Part shown: positions 21,862 to 26,329 of the stretch, piece by piece
Numbering within the stretch: position 1 is the stretch's first letter
Layout of the letters: every line of letters starts with the position of its first letter
DNA from: an uncultured Collinsella sp.
GTDB taxonomy: Bacteria; Actinomycetota; Coriobacteriia; Coriobacteriales; Coriobacteriaceae
Assembly (NCBI GenBank): GCA_902470895.1
Contig: CABRID010000013.1
Span: 1 to 26,329, forward strand
Reading direction: 5' to 3'
DNA: 26,329 bases
The notes under the pieces: generated by a model
What the model was told of the DNA's origin: nothing
What the model saw: the letters and a program-made list of their open reading frames with translations, nothing else
Databases searched by the model: none
Program-made: the position numbers and the translations under genes

Positions 21862-22656
21862 CTAGCGTATAGGAGTCGCTTTGAAAGCACGGTCGGGGTC
21901 GCGCGGATCCCACTCCACCACCCGCGCGTCACCGGCGGCGTCGTTGATAAAGAAGTGGTAATCGCGTCCTGCCATGGCGTGCATGTCGTAGGCGGAAAGC
22001 AGGTCTACGGCCTCCTGCGTGGTAGCCGCGCGGTCGAGCACCAGACGGATGGCGAGCGAGGTATTGATGACGGGGCGTTGCGTGTCCTGGTCACAGGGCT
22101 TGGAATCCAGGGTGAGTACGGCAATGGACACGCCGCATTCGTTAACACCGTCGAGCTGGGCAAACGGGCCCATGAGTGCGGCGGCACGTCCGGCGACGGA
22201 GTCAAGCGGAGTGTTATCGCCCAGGTTGTTAAGGGCGGCAAACCCGATGGAAGCATAGCCGCCGCGTGGGTGATTGCGCACCAGCAGCGCCGAGGTGTCG
22301 TCCTTAAAGTCGTAATTGCGACCGGTGCGCACGCGGCCTTCGGCATCTACGGCGACAAAAGCGCTGCAGGCAAACTGGGGCGCCTGGACATGTGCCGGCA
22401 CGCCGGGCAGCACCTGCGACACCACGGCATCGATGTAGGCCTGGTCGTCGCGCACGCCAGCGGCGATGATGCGATCAAGATCGTAGTCGTAGGCGATGTC
22501 GATGCCGTACAGGTCATAGCCGTCTGCGTAGCCAGTCAAGCGTTTGAGCGACGCGGCGGACTTGATTTGCTTGTGATAAACGATGCCGGTGGCAGCGGCA
22601 AGGCCGACGGCGACTCCCGCGACACCGCAGGCGATGGCAATGTTACGTGGCTTCAT
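21862..22656 (-). CDS. Linear amide C-N hydrolase (choloylglycine hydrolase family), interrupted
   Basis: This frame of 264 residues is the N-terminal three quarters of an Ntn hydrolase. A hydrophobic helix (5-26) anchors or exports it. The nucleophile is C97 in QFACSAFVAV, followed by TGRNYDF (111-117), as in penicillin V acylase and bile salt hydrolase relatives; autoprocessing would expose C97. Then come GYASIGFAALN, GVNECGVSIAVLTLDSKP and RDYHFFINDAAGDARVVEWD. It ends at an in-frame TAG (21862-21864). The complete gene would span 21571-22656, about 361 codons. The substrate cannot be told; the internal Cys makes bile salts less likely. ATG 22656 has GAGGAGTCGTC upstream. Either a recent nonsense mutation, a read error or suppression explains the break. 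Confidence 0.75.
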   Translation of the reverse strand: MKPRNIAIACGVAGVAVGLAAATGIVYHKQIKSAASLKRLTGYADGYDLYGIDIAYDYDLDRIIAAGVRDDQAYIDAVVSQVLPGVPAHVQAPQFACSAFVAVDAEGRVRTGRNYDFKDDTSALLVRNHPRGGYASIGFAALNNLGDNTPLDSVAGRAAALMGPFAQLDGVNECGVSIAVLTLDSKPCDQDTQRPVINTSLAIRLVLDRAATTQEAVDLLSAYDMHAMAGRDYHFFINDAAGDARVVEWDPRDPDRAFKATPIR

Positions 22657-22817
22657 GACGACTCCTCTCGTCCTGTTAGCGCAATTGTCGCAAAAGGAGC
22701 GCGGGCATGATGGCTCAACTTGGTGAGTGGTGCGGAATTAAGCACGGAATGAAGAGTGCGGTGCTGGCACGTCGGGGTATGCTGGAGGGGACCATCAACC
22801 CAGCGAAAGGGGAGAGC
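22657..22817. promoter_or_regulatory. Divergent region between hydrolase and M18 peptidase
   Basis: This 161-bp gap must hold both promoters. TATGCT at 22778 could be a -10 box for the peptidase, but I find no matching -35 element. Confidence 0.35.
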
Positions 22818-24203
22818 ATGACGGATCAGGAAACGCCCGAGCGCGCGCATGTGACGGCCGATGATATCGAGGCCGCCAACGACCTTATCGACTTTATCGA
22901 GGCATGCCCCAGCATGTTCCACACGGCGGCGACCATTATGGCCGAGCTCGACGAGGCGGGCTTTACCTACCTGCCCGAGAACGCGGCGTGGGACATCGAG
23001 CCGGGCGGGCGTTATTACACGCAGCGCAACACCTCGAGCGTTGTTGCCTTTAAGGTGGGCGAGGACCTGGCCGCGACGTGGGGCGAGGACGGCGTTGCCG
23101 GCGACTATCATTTTCAGCTCGCGGCGTCGCACAGCGATTCGCCGACGTTTAAGGTCAAGGCCGTGCCCGAGCTCGACGGCGCGGGCGAGACGCTGCGCCT
23201 GAACATCGAGGCCTACGGCGGCATGATCGACTACACCTGGTTCGACCGCCCGCTGGCGCTCGCGGGCCGCGTGCTGGTGCGTGAGGGCGACCGCATCGAG
23301 AGTCGCTTGCTCGCCACCGAGCGCGAAGTCGCCATCATCCCGAGCCTTGCCATCCATATGAACCGTGGCGTTAACGAGAGCTTTGCTCCCAACCGAGCCG
23401 TTGACCTGTGCCCGCTCATCAGCGCCGGTGAACTCAAGCAGGGAGATTTTGACGCTCTGATTGCCGATGAGCTGGACGTTGAGCCCGAGCAGATTTTGGG
23501 CCGCGATCTGTTCCTGGTCAATCGTCAGGATGCGCGCATTTGGGGTTGGGCCGACGAGTTTATCTCGACGCCCAAGCTCGACGACCTGGCCTGCGCCTAC
23601 ACCTCGCTGCAGGCATTTTTGGGTGCCGAGAACGCGCACGACGTTTCGGTCTTTTGCTGCTTTGATAACGAGGAGGTGGGCTCCGAGACCAAGCAGGGCG
23701 CCATGTCGACGTTCTTGGCCGACGCGCTGCGCCGCATCAACGGATCGCTGGGCTTTGACGACGAGTCGTACCATCGCGCACTTGCCGCCTCGATGCTTGT
23801 GAGCTGCGACAACGCGCATGCCGTGCACCCCAACCACGCCGAGAAGTGCGATGCGCGCAACCAGGTTGTGCTCAACGGCGGCATCGTTATCAAGGAAGCC
23901 GCCAACCAGCACTACTGCACCGATGCCTTTAGCCGCGCGGTGTTCCAGGCTATTTGCGATGACGCCGACGTGCCCACGCAGGCCTTCGCCAACAAGAGCG
24001 ATATGGCCGGCGGCTCCACGCTTGGCAATCTGTCCAATATGCAGGCGAGTATGCATGCCGTAGACGTGGGCCTGCCGCAGCTTGCCATGCACTCGAGCTA
24101 CGAGACCGGCGGCGTGCGCGACGTGATGTACGCCATCCGTGCCCTCACCGCCTTCTACGAGCGCAACCTAACCATCAACGGCGCCGAAAGCGTGGAGTTG
24201 TAG
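22818..24203 (+). CDS. M18 family aminopeptidase
   Basis: A 461-residue cytosolic metallo-aminopeptidase of the M18 (PepC/ApeB, aspartyl aminopeptidase) family that usually forms dodecamers and removes N-terminal residues from peptides. The two-zinc site is visible: AASHSDSPTFKVK with the first His, DDLACAYTSLQAF with the bridging Asp, DNEEVGSETKQGA with the catalytic Glu pair, SCDNAHAVHPNHAEK with another Asp, and the final MHSSYETGG with the last His. The domain order is normal and the length fits. ATG 22818 lies just after AAAGGGGAGAGC; the longer frame from 22707 is rejected. The RpiR regulator starts two bases after the stop codon, so they are likely co-transcribed. Confidence 0.93.
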   Translation: MTDQETPERAHVTADDIEAANDLIDFIEACPSMFHTAATIMAELDEAGFTYLPENAAWDIEPGGRYYTQRNTSSVVAFKVGEDLAATWGEDGVAGDYHFQLAASHSDSPTFKVKAVPELDGAGETLRLNIEAYGGMIDYTWFDRPLALAGRVLVREGDRIESRLLATEREVAIIPSLAIHMNRGVNESFAPNRAVDLCPLISAGELKQGDFDALIADELDVEPEQILGRDLFLVNRQDARIWGWADEFISTPKLDDLACAYTSLQAFLGAENAHDVSVFCCFDNEEVGSETKQGAMSTFLADALRRINGSLGFDDESYHRALAASMLVSCDNAHAVHPNHAEKCDARNQVVLNGGIVIKEAANQHYCTDAFSRAVFQAICDDADVPTQAFANKSDMAGGSTLGNLSNMQASMHAVDVGLPQLAMHSSYETGGVRDVMYAIRALTAFYERNLTINGAESVEL

Positions 24204-24205
24204 CC

Positions 24206-25057
24206 ATGGGCACCGAGGTCGACGAATCGGTTCGCGCTCCGGAGGACAGCCGTCCGTCTATCAGGCATTTCAGTCTTATGAATTCACTGCTCGCGGTGGT
24301 CAATCGAAGCCCCCACGACTCTATGGACAGTACACTCGCCCGCTATTTTCTGGAGCGGTTCGGCCGACTCGCCGACCTCAACGTCTATGACGTAGCCGAG
24401 GAGTGCTATACATCGCGTTCGGGGATTCGGCGTTTCTGCCAATCGATTGGTTTGGATAACTTCTCGGACCTTAAATCCTATTCGTGGGAATGGTCGCGTC
24501 ACCGCCGACTATTCTCACGCTATACCGACCATGAGAACTACCGGGACTACCTCGTTGCGGCGCTCGCCGAGATGGACCGTACGATCAACGAGGCTGTTTC
24601 CGAGGAGACGCTCGATCGCCTAGCGCGGCTGTTGCATCGGTCCAAGCGCATCATGATCCTCACATCGGACTTTTCGAGCGGCGCAGTGAGACAGTTTCAA
24701 CAGTCGATGCTCTACCTGCACAAAGTAATCGATATCGTCACCGATTCGACGGGCGATATCACTCAACTCGAAGCGTTGGCCGGCGACGACGTCCTCGTCG
24801 TTATCTCGGAGCACGGAAATTACGCACGTGCTGTTCGCACTGCTCTCGCAGATTCACCGGTCGTGAGCGTGCTCGTCACTGTCGATGCCAATGGCGAGAT
24901 CATGGCGAACTTTGCATATGCCGTTCGTCTCTCTCCGGCGCCGGCAACGGAGGGGCGCACCGTGTTCGCGCAGTACGGGATTACCTATCTCTTCGATCTT
25001 CTCTACAACCGATACTTTGTTCTCTATGGCGGTTCCGGGCTCGCTCAGTTCGCCTAG
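24206..25057 (+). CDS. RpiR/MurR family transcriptional regulator
   Basis: This 283-residue regulator has an N-terminal HTH_6 domain (about 40-90; LADLNVYDVAEECYTSRSGI, then IRRFCQSIGLDNFSDLKSY) and a C-terminal SIS sugar-phosphate-binding domain (about 125-265; LHRSKRIMILTSDFSSGAVR, DDVLVVISEHGNYARAVRTA). Proteins of this type sense a phosphorylated sugar and control the adjacent sugar uptake or breakdown genes; here a PTS gene follows at 25162. The start at 24206 is only two bases after the M18 stop codon and has no strong ribosome site, suggesting coupled translation. An internal ATG (residue 25) is a less likely alternative. The sugar is unknown. Confidence 0.88.
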   Translation: MGTEVDESVRAPEDSRPSIRHFSLMNSLLAVVNRSPHDSMDSTLARYFLERFGRLADLNVYDVAEECYTSRSGIRRFCQSIGLDNFSDLKSYSWEWSRHRRLFSRYTDHENYRDYLVAALAEMDRTINEAVSEETLDRLARLLHRSKRIMILTSDFSSGAVRQFQQSMLYLHKVIDIVTDSTGDITQLEALAGDDVLVVISEHGNYARAVRTALADSPVVSVLVTVDANGEIMANFAYAVRLSPAPATEGRTVFAQYGITYLFDLLYNRYFVLYGGSGLAQFA

Positions 25058-25161
25058 GGTCCAAATCCCGAACCCCGTGCCGAGAGGGGTCCGTTATATG
25101 ATGCAGCCATCAGCAAGCGCGCGCTGAGATGTACTACATCAACGGTGAAGGGATAGGCCTC
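25058..25161 (+). promoter_or_regulatory. Intergenic region before PTS gene
   Basis: A short dyad (ACCCC at about 25074 with GGGGT at about 25086) and a TATATGAT sequence at 25095 may be an RpiR operator and a -10 box. Neither can be confirmed. Confidence 0.35.
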
Positions 25162-26284
25162 ATGGCAGCCAAGAAAGACTATGCAGCGATGTGCTCGGCC
25201 ATCGTGTCCGCATGCGGTGGCGAGCAAAATATTGCCAACGTCGCGCACTGCATGACCCGCTTGCGACTTCAGCTTAAAGATGCCAGCACGTTTGACGAGG
25301 GCGCGGCAAAGGCGGTTTCCGGCGTGATCGGGCTCGTCGTCCAGAACGGTGAATATCAGTTTGTGATCGGACAGGACGTGCCGAGTCTTTACGAGGAGTT
25401 TCTCAAGATCGAGAGCATTGCGGCGGGCGGCTCGGTTGACGATCCGCAGGCGGCAAAGGTCGACCACAAGGATCACGGAAGTGTCGTCAACGCTATCCTC
25501 TCATTCCTTGGCGGAACGTTTTCCCCGGTCATCCCGGTCATCGTCGCCGGTGGTCTGACGGGCGCTGTACTCACGCTTCTCGTTAACTTCTGCGGCGTTT
25601 CGAGCGATTCGGGCACGTATCAGTTCTTTTCCTGCATCAACCAGGCGACATTCTATTTCCTGCCGGTCTTTATCGGCTTTTCCGCCGCCCAGCGTCTCAA
25701 GTCCAACGGTTATCTCGGCGCCTTCCTGGGCGCGGTGTTGCTCTTCTACACCATTGGTCAGGGCAATGATACCGTCTATGACTTCTTTGGTCTCGCCGTT
25801 CCCGCGGTGAGTTACAACTCCACGGTCTTCCCCGTCATCTTGGGCGTGCTGCTCATGAGCGTGGCTTACCGCTGGTTCCAGAGGGTTCTGCCCGAGGTTT
25901 TGCGCACGGTCTTCGTCCCACTGCTCACCATGTTAGTGACCGTGCCCGTTACGTTGCTCGTCCTTGGTCCCATTGGCTACACTGCGGGCACTGTGCTTGC
26001 TGACGTGCTCATCAACGTCTATCGCGCTTGCCCTGCTGTAGCTGTCGCGTTCGTGGGTTGCTTCACCCCGTTCCTCGTCTTCTTTGGTATGAATAATGCG
26101 CTCTACCCGCTGCAGTTCATCCTTATGGCCGAGGTCGGTTCCGACCCGCTCATCTGTGCCGGCATGACCGCTGCCAACCTTGCCGTCGCCGGTGCGTGCC
26201 TTGCCGCCGCAGCCGTCGAGACCAAGGTGGAGGAGCGTTCCGTCGCGGTGGGCGCCGGCGTCACGGCTATGTGCTCTATTACCG
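25162..26284 (+). CDS. PTS transporter EIIBC (glucose superfamily), 3' truncated
   Basis: The 374 complete codons visible encode an EIIB domain and most of an EIIC domain. EIIB (1-80) contains the phosphorylated cysteine C30 in NIANVAHCMTRLRLQLKD, typical of beta-glucoside, sucrose, trehalose or N-acetylmuramate EIIBC enzymes. A linker (85-105) leads to EIIC with about eight membrane segments, starting SVVNAILSFLGGTFSPVIPV and including LPVFIGFSAAQRLKSNGYLG and FLVFFGMNNALYPLQFI. It takes up a sugar while phosphorylating it; an upstream RpiR-type regulator fits this. ATG 25162 follows GAAGGGA by eight bases; an in-frame ATG at 25129 is less likely. The end is an artefact: the reading runs on into adapter sequence, and the EIIC C terminus and any EIIA are missing. 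Confidence 0.88.
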
Positions 26285-26329
26285 CTGTCTCTTATACACA
26301 TCTGACGCTGCCGACGATACTCCTTGTGT
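26285..26329 (+). other. Illumina Nextera adapter (sequencing artefact)
   Basis: CTGTCTCTTATACACATCT (26285-26303) is the Tn5 mosaic end used in Nextera libraries. GACGCTGCCGACGA (26304-26317) is the read-2 side adapter, TACTCCTT (26318-26325) equals the reverse complement of i5 index S507/N507 (AAGGAGTA), and GTGT begins the P5-side tail. It is not genomic sequence. Confidence 0.97.

Noticed and set aside
22653..24092. Minus-strand frame of 479 codons across the M18 peptidase
   Set aside because: Antisense shadow; the plus strand has complete metallopeptidase motifs.
1..26284. CRISPR array, tRNA or rRNA genes
   Set aside because: No regularly spaced direct repeats with unique spacers and no tRNA-like cloverleaf or rRNA sequence was recognised; the tandem repeats present are palindromic units without spacers.
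25933..26301. Minus-strand open frame of 122 codons starting MCIRDS
   Set aside because: Its first codons are adapter sequence and the rest is antisense to the PTS gene.

Overview
The window reads as a contig-terminal piece of a high-GC chromosome from the Coriobacteriia, most like Collinsella. This rests on gene content, GC-rich codon choice and the style of the intergenic repeats; no marker gene proves it. The last 45 bases are not genomic. They match an Illumina Nextera adapter, so the true sequence stops near 26284, inside a PTS permease gene.

Layout. 109-4835: housekeeping genes (DegV lipid-binding protein, pyruvate formate-lyase activase, a membrane-anchored class A beta-lactamase-fold protein, MTA/SAH nucleosidase, the ribosome-assembly GTPase EngB). 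4872-6284: an AT-richer two-gene module, a DUF3990 protein plus an overlapping helix-turn-helix protein, behind an operator-like inverted repeat; it looks like a toxin-antitoxin type unit. 6571-11865: aspartate-family amino-acid genes, thrB and thrC on the minus strand diverging from lysC and asd on the plus strand (aspartate kinase, aspartate-semialdehyde dehydrogenase, homoserine kinase, threonine synthase; homoserine dehydrogenase is not here). 12216-14384: ogt, a repeat cluster, a chimeric wreck of an Abi gene and a ClC channel, and a GyrI-like gene. 14656-18128: an ABC ATPase with a giant FtsX-like permease, flanked by inverted copies of a 29-bp repeat. 18245-19957: a small conserved protein, two palindromic repeats and an HTH regulator with membrane helices. 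20352-26284: phosphofructokinase, an Ntn hydrolase broken by an in-frame amber codon, M18 aminopeptidase, an RpiR regulator and the truncated PTS EIIBC gene.

The most unusual content is between the genes. Three long hairpin elements (6423-6549, 11878-12007, 20208-20328; 121-130 bp) lie 13 to 23 bases after the stop codons of thrB, asd and pfkA, all in the same orientation to the gene. Their stems differ in sequence yet stay paired, while short internal-loop motifs are conserved, and the outermost pairing reaches into the stop codon of the gene. A more diverged relative (7466-7577) sits in the thrB leader. I do not recognise this family; the covariation suggests selection on folded RNA or single-stranded DNA. 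Several other palindromic repeat families (REP-like GGGACAG repeats, 62-bp tandem units, MITE-like palindromes) fill most other gaps.
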